Shown: positions 10,685 through 18,668 of the stretch, piece by piece | Numbering within the stretch: the stretch's first letter is position 1 | How the letters are laid out: each line of letters starts with the position of its first letter | Source: Roseivirga sp. E12 | GTDB lineage: Bacteria; Bacteroidota; Bacteroidia; Cytophagales; Cyclobacteriaceae | DNA: 64,000 nt | Assembly (NCBI RefSeq): GCF_017592825.1 | Contig: NZ_JAGFMD010000008.1 | Coordinates: 186,001-250,000 of the forward strand | Direction of reading: 5' to 3' | Program-made: the position numbers and the translations under genes | The notes under the pieces: generated by a model | What the model was told of the DNA's origin: nothing | Database searches by the model: none | What the model saw: only the letters and a program-made list of their open reading frames with translations

Positions 10685-11245
10685 TCACATTTTTCTCCTT
10701 ATTGTTTCACATTTTTCAATCATTCTCAAAATAGAGTCGTTGCCATTGCATAAAGTCGGTATTTCCTTAAAAGACTTCCAAGCGACATCCTTCGATTCAT
10801 GATTCTTTTGAATGGTTTCTTCCATATCTCCCACAAACAAAAACCTTACGTCATAATGATCATGTTCAGGAACCTCTTTTCTTTCAGGAATCGTGTGAAT
10901 ATCAATGTCAAAAATCTTTTCAGAATAGAATCTGGTCTTCTTTAAACCAGACTCTTCACTCAATTCTGTTTCTGCAACAATGCGCAGGTTTTCTTCACCA
11001 TCGGCATGCCCTCCTAACTGAAGCCATCTGTCGAGTTTGGCATGATGTGTCAAAAGCGCATATTCAAAACCTGCATCAACGACCCATGTCGAAGCTGTAA
11101 AGTGGGCATGTAAGAGACTCCTTTCAAAACAGTTTTTATACTTAAGCAAGTCAATCATTTGCTTGCGAAAAAGCATCTCTGCTTCGTAAGAACTCTGATA
11201 ATCTTCCAAATTTTGTGTTAGCAGTCGCCTTTCTTCAGACTCCAT
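10685..11245 (-). CDS. NUDIX hydrolase with a variant Nudix box
   Basis: 186 aa. The Nudix box runs from Gly79 to Leu101 in the pattern G-x5-E-x7-x-E-U-x-E-E-x-G-U, keeping the metal-binding Glu residues (TELSEESGL). The usual Arg before the first Glu of REUxEE is Thr93. Family members hydrolyse nucleoside diphosphates linked to other groups; the substrate cannot be named. The N-terminal ~45 residues are a helical extension. It overlaps the upstream gene by 11 nt in a three-gene minus-strand operon (12190 to 10685). Confidence 0.85.
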   Translation of the reverse strand: MESEERRLLTQNLEDYQSSYEAEMLFRKQMIDLLKYKNCFERSLLHAHFTASTWVVDAGFEYALLTHHAKLDRWLQLGGHADGEENLRIVAETELSEESGLKKTRFYSEKIFDIDIHTIPERKEVPEHDHYDVRFLFVGDMEETIQKNHESKDVAWKSFKEIPTLCNGNDSILRMIEKCETIRRKM

Positions 11246-11603
11246 CCGAAATCACAACATTAGCTTTGTTCACCTTGCCCTTCGACAATTCACTAATGAT
11301 CTCTCCGCCCTCCGAATTGTCCATGTCACCTTTACGCACAATTACATAGTAGGACTTTGTATCCAAGTTTTTGAAGGTCACTCTACCCTTACTATCGGTA
11401 AGCTTATAAGGCTGCACGGGGTTCACTTCTTTGTTGTAGTCTGCCTCGCTCGCATAGAGGGTTACTCTTGCGTCTTTGACCACATTTCCCAGATCATCGA
11501 GCACTGTGATCTTAAGCTTAGTTGAAAAAACTTGTGCTGAAGCTTCTTGCGTTTGGGCCAAGGCCAAGCAAGAAATAAAGGCTAATAGGATTAATCTTTT
11601 CAT
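11235..11603 (-). CDS. Small secreted Cna-B/carboxypeptidase-regulatory-like protein
   Basis: 122 aa with a Sec signal peptide (MKRLILLAFISCLALAQ, cut near ASAQ). One beta-sandwich domain follows with the transthyretin-like pattern KITVLDDLGNVVKDARVTLY and TDSKGRVTFKNLDTKSYYV. Such domains occur as single periplasmic modules in Bacteroidota; no catalytic residues are seen. It overlaps the upstream gene by 4 nt and the NUDIX gene by 11 nt, so the three genes are co-transcribed. Confidence 0.72.
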   Translation of the reverse strand: MKRLILLAFISCLALAQTQEASAQVFSTKLKITVLDDLGNVVKDARVTLYASEADYNKEVNPVQPYKLTDSKGRVTFKNLDTKSYYVIVRKGDMDNSEGGEIISELSKGKVNKANVVISDGV

Positions 11604-12190
11604 ATTTCTATGGGTTTGAACAGCTGTTCTATTAATTCTGAAAATGGTTTCGCTTTTGTATATAATCTATCCTGATAGACGTTAGCCATTAGTTTTATGT
11701 AACTGGGTTTTCGGTCTATCTCGTTTTTCTCAATTAAAATATTCCCAAACTTCTGATCACTTAGCCCGGCTAAAACTTCTGCCTGCGGCTTCAGGTACCA
11801 CTTCTCGATGGTCTCTTCATAGGTTTCCTTATCCAACACTCTTCGATCACCTTGCGATAGCTTATAGCCTTGCTCAAGACCTCTCTCTTTCAGAAAGTCA
11901 AAGACATGATTAAAGCTTTCCTTGCTAAACTGATCATTGAAACTGATGGCAAAGCCATTGGAGTATTGAGAGTCTAACAAGTGAACTTCTACAGCTGAAA
12001 CTATGCCTTGTTTCTTCATAAAATAGCCGCGCTCAATATCTGCCATTAGACTACCTGCCTGTTCGGTTCCTTTCCACTTTTCGTAGGCCTTAACTTCTTG
12101 GTTTGACCTTTTGAGTACTTCATGAATAAAAGCCGTTTTTGGGCTTTGCTTATTAAAAAGCTTATCTACTATACTATCGAAGAAACTCAT
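11600..12190 (-). CDS. Hypothetical cytoplasmic protein
   Basis: 196 aa that I do not recognise. There is no signal peptide or membrane segment. It is mixed alpha/beta, with two charged helices and conserved-looking aromatic stretches (YKLSQGDRRVLDKETYEETI). It is the first gene of the operon with the Cna-B-like and NUDIX proteins (4-nt overlap downstream). Real coding status is supported by these overlaps and by normal codon use. Confidence 0.7.
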   Translation of the reverse strand: MSFFDSIVDKLFNKQSPKTAFIHEVLKRSNQEVKAYEKWKGTEQAGSLMADIERGYFMKKQGIVSAVEVHLLDSQYSNGFAISFNDQFSKESFNHVFDFLKERGLEQGYKLSQGDRRVLDKETYEETIEKWYLKPQAEVLAGLSDQKFGNILIEKNEIDRKPSYIKLMANVYQDRLYTKAKPFSELIEQLFKPIEI

Positions 12191-12226
12191 GATGTAAATG
12201 TATGAATTATCATCAGTCTAAAAGGG

Positions 12227-14161
12227 CTATTTATGGGTTCTTGAGATATTTAAATGGCCATAATCATCATAATGAAGCTCTCCATGGTCGATCAGTTCGG
12301 CAAGTAGGTCAAGAAACATTGACTTGTCTTTTGGCTTTAGAGTCTCCACCAATTTTTCCTCATTTAACTGATGTGAAGCACTCAACAGTTGAAGTATTTG
12401 TGACCTATAATGTTTTCTTTCCTTTTCATCATCTTGGTGCTTAGCCTTCTCAATACAGTTGTCGCAAATACCACAATGGTCATAATCAGTTTCACCAAAA
12501 TACGATAGCAAAAGCTGAGTTCTGCATTGCTTGCGCTCATGCACATAGGCTATGACAGCTTCCATCTTCGCAAGTTTAAGCCGTCTCTTGGCTTCAAGGG
12601 CTTGTTGATCGATGGGCAATTGGTCAATCTGCTGCTTTGGTAGCAAATAAGTAAGCTGTGGTTGATCCTTATGCCTCTGATAATCGATTATCTCACGTTC
12701 CGACAGTGCATTTAACAGATCGCGCACCTGATCGGTAGAAGTACCTAGCAAAGCGGCAACATTGGTCTCTTGAATTTGAATACTCTGATGATAGAGCTCG
12801 CCCCCATATAGGCGTAAAAGTCCTTTGATGACAGCGTCAAAACCTGAGTTCGAAACTTGAAACTCATACATCTTTCGCTGATCTAGTAAAAAGATCACTT
12901 TCGAAGGACTGTAAAAGGCCTCGGTCAGGTGGATAAGTCCATGTTCTTGTAGGGCCTTTATTGCATTAAACACTTCTAATGGATGCCGATCAAATCGTTG
13001 CGAGAATGCCTGGAAATCGAAATCGAAGCTTGTTTCCGGATGACTACCATTGGCTAACTGAAAGTGGTTGCCTAGCATTTGATAGACATCTTTGATCAGA
13101 GGCATTCCCGGCAGTGACTGCTCCGTCTTTTTTCTTAAATCATCAATATCCTTTTGGTTGCTAATGATCAATGCGAAAGCCTTACGCTCATCACGACCTG
13201 CTCTGCCCGCCTCTTGATAATAAGACTCTAGGTTATCAGGCAGATCCATATGGGCTACCAAACGTACATCAGGCTTATCGATGCCCATACCAAAAGCATT
13301 GGTGGAAACGACTACTCTCGTACGGTTATGTATCCAGTCCTCCTGTCTCTGACTTCGCTCTTGGTGGGTAAGACCAGCATGGTAGAAGTCAGCCGAAATC
13401 CCCTGTTTACCAAGCATCAACGCTATTTCTTTCGCATGCCTTCGGGTAGATACATACACGACAGACGAGCCCCCCACTCTATTGAGGGCTTCTAAAAGCT
13501 TTCGCTCTTTGTGTTCTTCAAATCGCACCGAATAGGACAAGTTTGCCCTAGCAAAACTCTTTGTGAAGACTTTCGGCTTCTTGAAGGCAAGCTTGTCTTG
13601 AATATCCTTTCTAACCTTTGGCGTAGCCGTAGCAGTTAAAGCAATAACAGGCGTGTCAGGCAAGAGCTCACGGACCTTTTCAATTTCTAAATAGGCAGGC
13701 CGAAAGTCATAGCCCCATTGAGAGATACAGTGTGCTTCATCGACAGCGATTAATGAAACACCGCGAGTTTCATGTACCCTTTTGATCCTCGCCTGAAATA
13801 TCTCTGTTTTGAGTCTTTCAGGTGAACAATAGAGAAATTTCAATTCGGAGTTTATGGCATTGTCTAGTGCGTAATCAATCTCTCTTTTGGACTGTCCGGC
13901 ATGCAGGGCAATGGCGCTTATTCCTCTTTCTTTGAGTTGATAGACCTGATCTTTCATCAAAGCGACCAGAGGAGAGATCACAAGGCATAAGCCCGGTTGT
14001 GCCATGGCTGGTACTTGAAAGCAGATGGACTTGCCCCCTCCTGTCGGAAGGAGTGCCAGGGTATCATGACCATCAAGCACCGACTGAATGATCTCTTCCT
14101 GCAAAGTTCTGAAGGTGTTAAAACCCCAGTAATGCTTAAGAATATCAATCTGTTGGTCCAT
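12227..14161 (-). CDS. recQ: ATP-dependent DNA helicase, RecQ family
   Basis: 644-aa 3'-5' helicase for recombination and replication repair. It has Walker A LPTGGGKS (residues 39-45), a DEAH box (141-144) followed by CISQWGYDFRP, helicase motif VI QEAGRAGRDE, and an RQC zinc-binding segment with four Cys (CRTQ...CGICDNC). A short winged-helix tail follows. There is no clear HRDC domain, as in many short RecQ proteins. It is 37 nt upstream of the 12190 gene and probably separately expressed. Confidence 0.95.
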   Translation of the reverse strand: MDQQIDILKHYWGFNTFRTLQEEIIQSVLDGHDTLALLPTGGGKSICFQVPAMAQPGLCLVISPLVALMKDQVYQLKERGISAIALHAGQSKREIDYALDNAINSELKFLYCSPERLKTEIFQARIKRVHETRGVSLIAVDEAHCISQWGYDFRPAYLEIEKVRELLPDTPVIALTATATPKVRKDIQDKLAFKKPKVFTKSFARANLSYSVRFEEHKERKLLEALNRVGGSSVVYVSTRRHAKEIALMLGKQGISADFYHAGLTHQERSQRQEDWIHNRTRVVVSTNAFGMGIDKPDVRLVAHMDLPDNLESYYQEAGRAGRDERKAFALIISNQKDIDDLRKKTEQSLPGMPLIKDVYQMLGNHFQLANGSHPETSFDFDFQAFSQRFDRHPLEVFNAIKALQEHGLIHLTEAFYSPSKVIFLLDQRKMYEFQVSNSGFDAVIKGLLRLYGGELYHQSIQIQETNVAALLGTSTDQVRDLLNALSEREIIDYQRHKDQPQLTYLLPKQQIDQLPIDQQALEAKRRLKLAKMEAVIAYVHERKQCRTQLLLSYFGETDYDHCGICDNCIEKAKHQDDEKERKHYRSQILQLLSASHQLNEEKLVETLKPKDKSMFLDLLAELIDHGELHYDDYGHLNISRTHK

Positions 14162-14180
14162 GAAACAATAAAACGTCTAG

Positions 14181-14954
14181 TTACTTCTGCTTGTTAAGGA
14201 AGTCTGCTATTCCTTTTTGACAATCTTCTGTCGCTCTGGCTTTAGCATTTTGCTCAGCTGCATAGTCCAGTCCCTCCTCTAAGCTCATGGCTTGAACCTG
14301 GGCGATCATTTGCTTGGTTGCCTTCATGGATTGACCTGAGTTTTTCTCAGCAAGTTTTTGGGCAAAGGCAGAAACTTTATCATCCAATTCATCTGATGGA
14401 ACAACGTCATTGACCATCCCCATTGCTTTCGCCTGTGGCGCATCTATCAAGTCACCAGAAAGTAAAAGCTCCTTAGATTTTCCCTCCCCGATCTTTCTCA
14501 ATAGAAAGACCATTACGATGGCCGGAATAAAACCAATTCTCACTTCCGTATAACCAAACTTCGCATGAGCAGCTGCAAAAGAGAAATCGCAGACCGCGGC
14601 CAATCCACTTCCACCAGCAATGGCGTGCCCTTGAATGCGGGCGATCACTACTTTAGGGTGAGTGTAGATTTGATAGAAAAGTTCTTTCAGGTGGTTCGAA
14701 TCGGCCAGATTTTCCTCATAGGTGTTTTGCTGAAGCTCTTGTAAATAAGCCAAGTCGGCACCTGCACAAAAAGCATCACCTGCTGCGGCAAGTACAATGA
14801 CCTTCGCTTTATCATCACTGGCAGCAAAAGCAAAAGCCTCCTTGAGTTCGGTGACTACTTGTGCATTTAGAGCATTCCGCTTTTCTGGTCTATTTAAGGT
14901 TATGGTAGCAACCTGATCAGCTACCATGTATCTCACAAATTCCTGCTTTTCCAT
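14181..14954 (-). CDS. Enoyl-CoA hydratase/isomerase family protein (methylglutaconyl-CoA hydratase-like)
   Basis: 257-aa crotonase-fold enzyme. Oxyanion-hole segments are FCAGADLAYLQ (about 60-72) and GHAIAGGSGLAAVCDF (about 107-123). A Glu in YTEVRIGF fits one of the two general acid/base positions of crotonases, while the second position is a small residue in IPAIVM. Close relatives are annotated as methylglutaconyl-CoA hydratases of leucine breakdown, but the substrate cannot be fixed from sequence alone. It lies 19 nt upstream of recQ on the same strand. It is not adjacent to the paa genes. Confidence 0.85.
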   Translation of the reverse strand: MEKQEFVRYMVADQVATITLNRPEKRNALNAQVVTELKEAFAFAASDDKAKVIVLAAAGDAFCAGADLAYLQELQQNTYEENLADSNHLKELFYQIYTHPKVVIARIQGHAIAGGSGLAAVCDFSFAAAHAKFGYTEVRIGFIPAIVMVFLLRKIGEGKSKELLLSGDLIDAPQAKAMGMVNDVVPSDELDDKVSAFAQKLAEKNSGQSMKATKQMIAQVQAMSLEEGLDYAAEQNAKARATEDCQKGIADFLNKQK

Positions 14955-15049
14955 TGTCTGTTATTAATCGACTCCTGATACGTTGGTTTTTCCCTATTGC
15001 CTGAAGCTAATAATCACTAAATTAAAAGAAACAATAGACACTATAACAC

Positions 15050-15883
15050 ATGATCTTAAACCACGAAGAGATAAAGAGCCATCAAGATGCGGATGGACAA
15101 AAAATTATTATTTCGGATCTAAAAGAAAATCATCTTACTCAAGGTAGTTACAACTTAAGTATTGGTAAAATATTCGATAATAAGGGTATTGAGTACAACG
15201 AAATATCTCTAGAGCCACAGGGAATAGTCTCGATTGTTTCGGATGAATACCTTGAAATGCCAAAGGATATTATGTGCTATACAACCATTAAGAATGGAAT
15301 GTCCAGAAAAGGCTTATTGGCGATTAACATTGGAATAATTGATTCTGGGTACAAAGGAAAAATATCAAGTCATCTCATCAATTTCGGTCGTGTTGCTGTT
15401 AAAATAAAAAAAGGAGAGCCGTTTCTCAGGTTGACATTTCACAAATTGAACATGCCGAAAGTCTCAAAGGACACTAATGTATTTCAGTTTGCTGAAAAAG
15501 TTTATGAGATTCAAAGAAGGGATGAGGCAATAGCCTACCTTGGTGATAAATTTCTCAATATTGACGATGCACTCACCAAATTGACTGATAAGGCAACAGA
15601 CAATTTGAAAAATGGGATGTCCTTTTGGTTCAATAAGATTAGTGTGATTGCTGCCGCCATCTCGATTGGTGCCTTTTTAATGTTTAACTATGTAGCCCCA
15701 GCATTCATTTATAGCTATAAAGAGAGGAACATAGAAAAGTTGAACAGAAAGATAGATTCTCTTGAAAATAAATTGACCAATATATCTAATATTGAGCCAA
15801 CTTTAATGGTCAATGACTCTTCCGATGCAAGGAGAGTTAAAGAAGAAGAAATGCCAAGAAAAGATTCAACTAAACAAAAATAG
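15050..15883 (+). CDS. Membrane-anchored DCD/dUTPase-fold protein, putative defence gene
   Basis: 277 aa. Residues ~1-150 match the dCTP deaminase/dUTPase trimeric fold: SYNLSIG (cf. Dcd SxDLRLG), KNGMSRKGL (cf. RSSLARLGL), GIIDSGYKGKISSHLINFGR and KKGEPFLRLTF. The position of the catalytic Glu of dCTP deaminase (E138 in E. coli) is His109, and the two Ser of the RSS motif are Asn82 and Gly83, so ordinary dCTP deamination is doubtful. Asp98 in GIIDSGY is kept. A transmembrane helix (~197-221), a coiled coil (~224-246) and a charged tail follow, which is unusual for this family. The next gene, a cytidine-deaminase-fold protein, starts 6 nt later. Confidence 0.75.
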   Translation: MILNHEEIKSHQDADGQKIIISDLKENHLTQGSYNLSIGKIFDNKGIEYNEISLEPQGIVSIVSDEYLEMPKDIMCYTTIKNGMSRKGLLAINIGIIDSGYKGKISSHLINFGRVAVKIKKGEPFLRLTFHKLNMPKVSKDTNVFQFAEKVYEIQRRDEAIAYLGDKFLNIDDALTKLTDKATDNLKNGMSFWFNKISVIAAAISIGAFLMFNYVAPAFIYSYKERNIEKLNRKIDSLENKLTNISNIEPTLMVNDSSDARRVKEEEMPRKDSTKQK

Positions 15884-15889
15884 CAGTAG

Positions 15890-16279
15890 ATGTCAATTAA
15901 ATTGGATTGGGATTCCTTATTTCAAAGAGCTTGGGAAGCACGTGAGAATGCAAGCATTCTAGGAAACACAAAAGTTGGCTCCGCACTGATAACAAAACAA
16001 GGAAACATTTTTGGTGGCTGTAATATAGAACAAACTTATAGAAACAAAGATATTCATGCTGAAGTGAATGCGATATCTACCATGGTTGGAGCTGGAGAGA
16101 AAGAGTTTCTAGCAATTGCCATTGTAGCACAAAGAGAATTTTTTACACCTTGTGGCACATGCTTGGACTGGATTTTTCAGTTTGGTGGGCCCGATACAAT
16201 TGTCGGGATTCAAAATTCTATACAAGGTGAAACTAAGTTTTATAAAGCATCAGAGTTAATGCCACACTACCCTTATTAA
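15890..16279 (+). CDS. Cytidine deaminase-fold zinc deaminase (HAE variant)
   Basis: 129 aa. The zinc-deaminase signature is complete: His56-Ala-Glu58 and Pro-Cys88-Gly-Thr-Cys91. The frame VGSALITKQGNIFGGCNIEQ resembles small cytidine deaminases (VGAAL...G.NVE), but those usually have Cys in the first zinc-ligand position (CAE); HAE is typical of dCMP deaminases and APOBEC-type enzymes. The substrate could be a free nucleoside, a nucleotide, or a nucleic acid base; this is not decidable here. It is in an operon with the DCD-fold gene (6-nt gap). It converges on the cytosine methyltransferase with a 4-nt overlap. Confidence 0.85.
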   Translation: MSIKLDWDSLFQRAWEARENASILGNTKVGSALITKQGNIFGGCNIEQTYRNKDIHAEVNAISTMVGAGEKEFLAIAIVAQREFFTPCGTCLDWIFQFGGPDTIVGIQNSIQGETKFYKASELMPHYPY

Positions 16280-17235
16280 TTGGCGTGTTTAAGCATTTCA
16301 TTGGCTAACTCCCTTATAACATTGACTGCAACGCTGTTTCCAAATTGACGATACAATTGCGCATCAGAGACTTCTTCGGGCAAAATAAAGTCTTCTGGAA
16401 AGCCTTGAAGCCTAGCACACTCTCTCGGGGTCAACCTACGTGGATTAAGCCCGTCTTGCTGTATTAATATCTCACTACCATCTTTATAGTATCTGGCACT
16501 AAGTGTATTAGCATAGGGTGAATCATGATTAAACAGGCTGTAGCCGAAACCCTTTCCTTTTAACTTATTCTCCCTTTTTCTTCTTCTATGACCTTCCCAC
16601 AATTTGTCTGAAATTGTATAACGGTCATCAACTACATCGGATAAAATATCACCTAATCTAGTCGTGTTGTTCTCGTCAGGAGTAGGAAATTGGAATTCAA
16701 CATTATGATTTAAAAAACCCACTATATACACTCTTTCCCTATTCTGTGGTAAGCCAAAATCTCGAGCTCTCAATACTTTCCAGTAAACTTTGTAGCCAAT
16801 GTCCTCCAAAGTTTCCAAGATAATTGAGAATGTCCGTCCAAACCTATCACGTTTGTCCTGCTTGTCATGCCCAACTAGTTGTTTAACATTTTCTAACAAA
16901 AACATTTGAGGCAACTTACTCCGTAAGACCCTCTCAATATCAAAGAAAAGAGTCCCTCTAGTATCATTAAAACCCTGTTTCTTACCTGCCTGACTGAACG
17001 GTTGACAAGGAAACCCTGCTAAAAGGATATCATGATCAGGTATTAACTGAGTCTCTACTTGGGTAATATCTCCAAAAATAACCTCATCGGGGTAATTAGC
17101 ATTATAAGTTTTCACAGCATATTTATCCCATTCTGATGTAAAAACACATCTAGTTTCGAAATTAAAGCCCTCTGAAGCTTGTTCAAAGCCCCTTCTTATC
17201 CCACCAATTCCTGCAAAAAGATCTACAACATTCAT
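16276..17235 (-). CDS. DNA (cytosine-5-)-methyltransferase of a type II R-M system
   Basis: 319 aa with the ordered m5C motifs: I DLFAGIGG (5-12, SAM binding), IV GFPCQPFSQAGK with catalytic Cys77, VI LLENV, VIII QNRERVYIVGF, and X GNSVAVNVI near the C-terminus. The target-recognition region (~175-260) lies between VIII and IX. It methylates cytosine to protect host DNA from the partner nuclease. The ATG overlaps the end of the endonuclease gene by 4 nt, so the pair is translationally coupled with R upstream of M. The exact site is not readable from sequence; an EcoRII-type CCWGG or CCNGG site is a guess from the partner. Confidence 0.95.
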   Translation of the reverse strand: MNVVDLFAGIGGIRRGFEQASEGFNFETRCVFTSEWDKYAVKTYNANYPDEVIFGDITQVETQLIPDHDILLAGFPCQPFSQAGKKQGFNDTRGTLFFDIERVLRSKLPQMFLLENVKQLVGHDKQDKRDRFGRTFSIILETLEDIGYKVYWKVLRARDFGLPQNRERVYIVGFLNHNVEFQFPTPDENNTTRLGDILSDVVDDRYTISDKLWEGHRRRKRENKLKGKGFGYSLFNHDSPYANTLSARYYKDGSEILIQQDGLNPRRLTPRECARLQGFPEDFILPEEVSDAQLYRQFGNSVAVNVIRELANEMLKHAN

Positions 17236-18128
17236 TTACTAGTCCAATAATTTAAGGTATGAGGTATTTCGTCCTTGAACAGAGTGTCAAAGTCAATGAC
17301 GTTATCGTAATTCTCGTATTTTGTTTTAATCCAATGGTAAGTCACAACCGTAATATTCTGAGATTTCATTTGTATCAAAACGCCTTCTGTAAGCCCCTCA
17401 TCCAATGTCAAAAGGTAAATGTGAGGAATATTTGTCCTGTTCAACTCTTCTACAACCTCTTGCCACCTTTCTCTCAAAGTAGTCTTCATTGTAATTATAA
17501 GACACTTGCTTCTATTTTGCTCATAGGCTTGCCGGCTCGGAATTACACCATCAACCATCTTTCCCACTCCATTTTCAGAGTAAAATTTCGTACCTAAGAC
17601 TGCTTGATTTTCGTAAGGGTAATTATAAACCCTTGTTATAAAGAAGTCTATTAGCGCTTCAAAAGTCGAACCCGCCCTTGACCTTCTTGAGTTCGTAGTG
17701 CTCAAACTTAGTTGATAAATATAAGGCATAATACGCCCTGCAAAGTCACCTACAACCAGACTAAGTTTGGCAAACAATTCACTTTGATTAAATCGATTCT
17801 CTTCAAGTTCTGACAAGAGGTTGTTTTCTATAACTTTTTCAAGAATAGTTCTAGGTATATCCCTGTGCATAACTAAATGGGAAATAACCTCTTTATGAAA
17901 ATTCACCTCATCCTTTAAGTAAATATTCCAACAATTCTCACGTAGGGTGCTTATAGAACTGGATATATCGTCTTTAAATCGAGACGAGTCTCCCAGTTCA
18001 TCTCCAGTGACCTTAAACACGTAGTAAGACGGTTTCCTTACAATGTTATTTCTAAACCCTTGAATTGTAGCCTTCCACCATTTCAATTCATCTTCGGGCA
18101 GGTCGAAAATTAGTGTAATGTCACTCAT
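17232..18128 (-). CDS. Type II restriction endonuclease, EcoRII C-terminal domain-like
   Basis: 298 aa. Residues ~147-290 carry the EcoRII-C pattern: RRSRAGSTFEALI (Glu157), VDGVIPS with Asp193, TMKTTLRERWQEVVEEL with Lys215, then IYLLTLDEG. This gives a D...K PD-(D/E)xK centre and the basic K-TT-x-R-W segment typical of the family. EcoRII itself is about 400 aa with an N-terminal effector domain; here the first ~145 residues are a different, shorter module, so this looks like a stand-alone catalytic form. It is the first gene of a two-gene operon with the methyltransferase. It is AT-rich relative to flanking housekeeping genes. Confidence 0.85.
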   Translation of the reverse strand: MSDITLIFDLPEDELKWWKATIQGFRNNIVRKPSYYVFKVTGDELGDSSRFKDDISSSISTLRENCWNIYLKDEVNFHKEVISHLVMHRDIPRTILEKVIENNLLSELEENRFNQSELFAKLSLVVGDFAGRIMPYIYQLSLSTTNSRRSRAGSTFEALIDFFITRVYNYPYENQAVLGTKFYSENGVGKMVDGVIPSRQAYEQNRSKCLIITMKTTLRERWQEVVEELNRTNIPHIYLLTLDEGLTEGVLIQMKSQNITVVTYHWIKTKYENYDNVIDFDTLFKDEIPHTLNYWTSK

Positions 18129-18233
18129 ATGATTTCTACTTTGGAAAGTTTTTCTCGAGGTCTACAACTATATACTCTTTCGACCATTTATTGAGCAATA
18201 AACCAAATTCATTTTACAATACATAAACCTGAA

Positions 18234-18668
18234 TCAACTCAAAACCTTCTTCATTAGAAAGTGCTCAATACTGGCCTCTACAAACTTCTCACCTACTTTT
18301 TGGAATCCGTAGCGTGAGTATAGCGGCATGGCATCTAGCTGAGCATGTAGATAGAGCAAAGTACCTGACTCGAAAGTAGTTTCAATTTGACCGAGGGCCG
18401 TTTGGACTAAGCGCTTGCCCACTCCTTTACCACGATGTTCTTTCAATACCGCAAAGCGTTCCAGCTTTACACCCTTGTCAGTTGTACGATAGCGGCTAGT
18501 GCCTACAGGTTCTCCCGAGATATAGGCAATAAAGTGAATGGATTCATCATCAAAGCCATCAAATTCCTCCTCTGGAGGACAGGCCTGCTCGTCAATAAAT
18601 ACTACTTCTCTAACCTTGAATGCCTGCTGCAGTTCCTGGTCAGTCTCTATCTTTTTTACTCTTATCAC
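18234..18668 (-). CDS. GNAT family N-acetyltransferase
   Basis: 144 aa with the acetyl-CoA binding motif A LKEHRGKGVGKRLV (about residues 76-89) and the late strand YSRYGFQKVGEKF typical of GNAT folds (ElaA/PhnO-like). The substrate is unknown. Its start lies 29 nt inside the end of phoH on the same strand, so the two are expressed together. Confidence 0.9.
   Translation of the reverse strand: MIRVKKIETDQELQQAFKVREVVFIDEQACPPEEEFDGFDDESIHFIAYISGEPVGTSRYRTTDKGVKLERFAVLKEHRGKGVGKRLVQTALGQIETTFESGTLLYLHAQLDAMPLYSRYGFQKVGEKFVEASIEHFLMKKVLS

Noticed and set aside
12202-12444. 80-aa plus-strand open frame over the 3' end of recQ
   Set aside because: Antisense to the RecQ C-terminal winged helix with no supporting features.
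15050-15883. Calling this gene a true dCTP deaminase (dcd)
   Set aside because: The catalytic Glu is His and the Ser-Ser of the active-site motif is Asn-Gly, so only the fold is supported.
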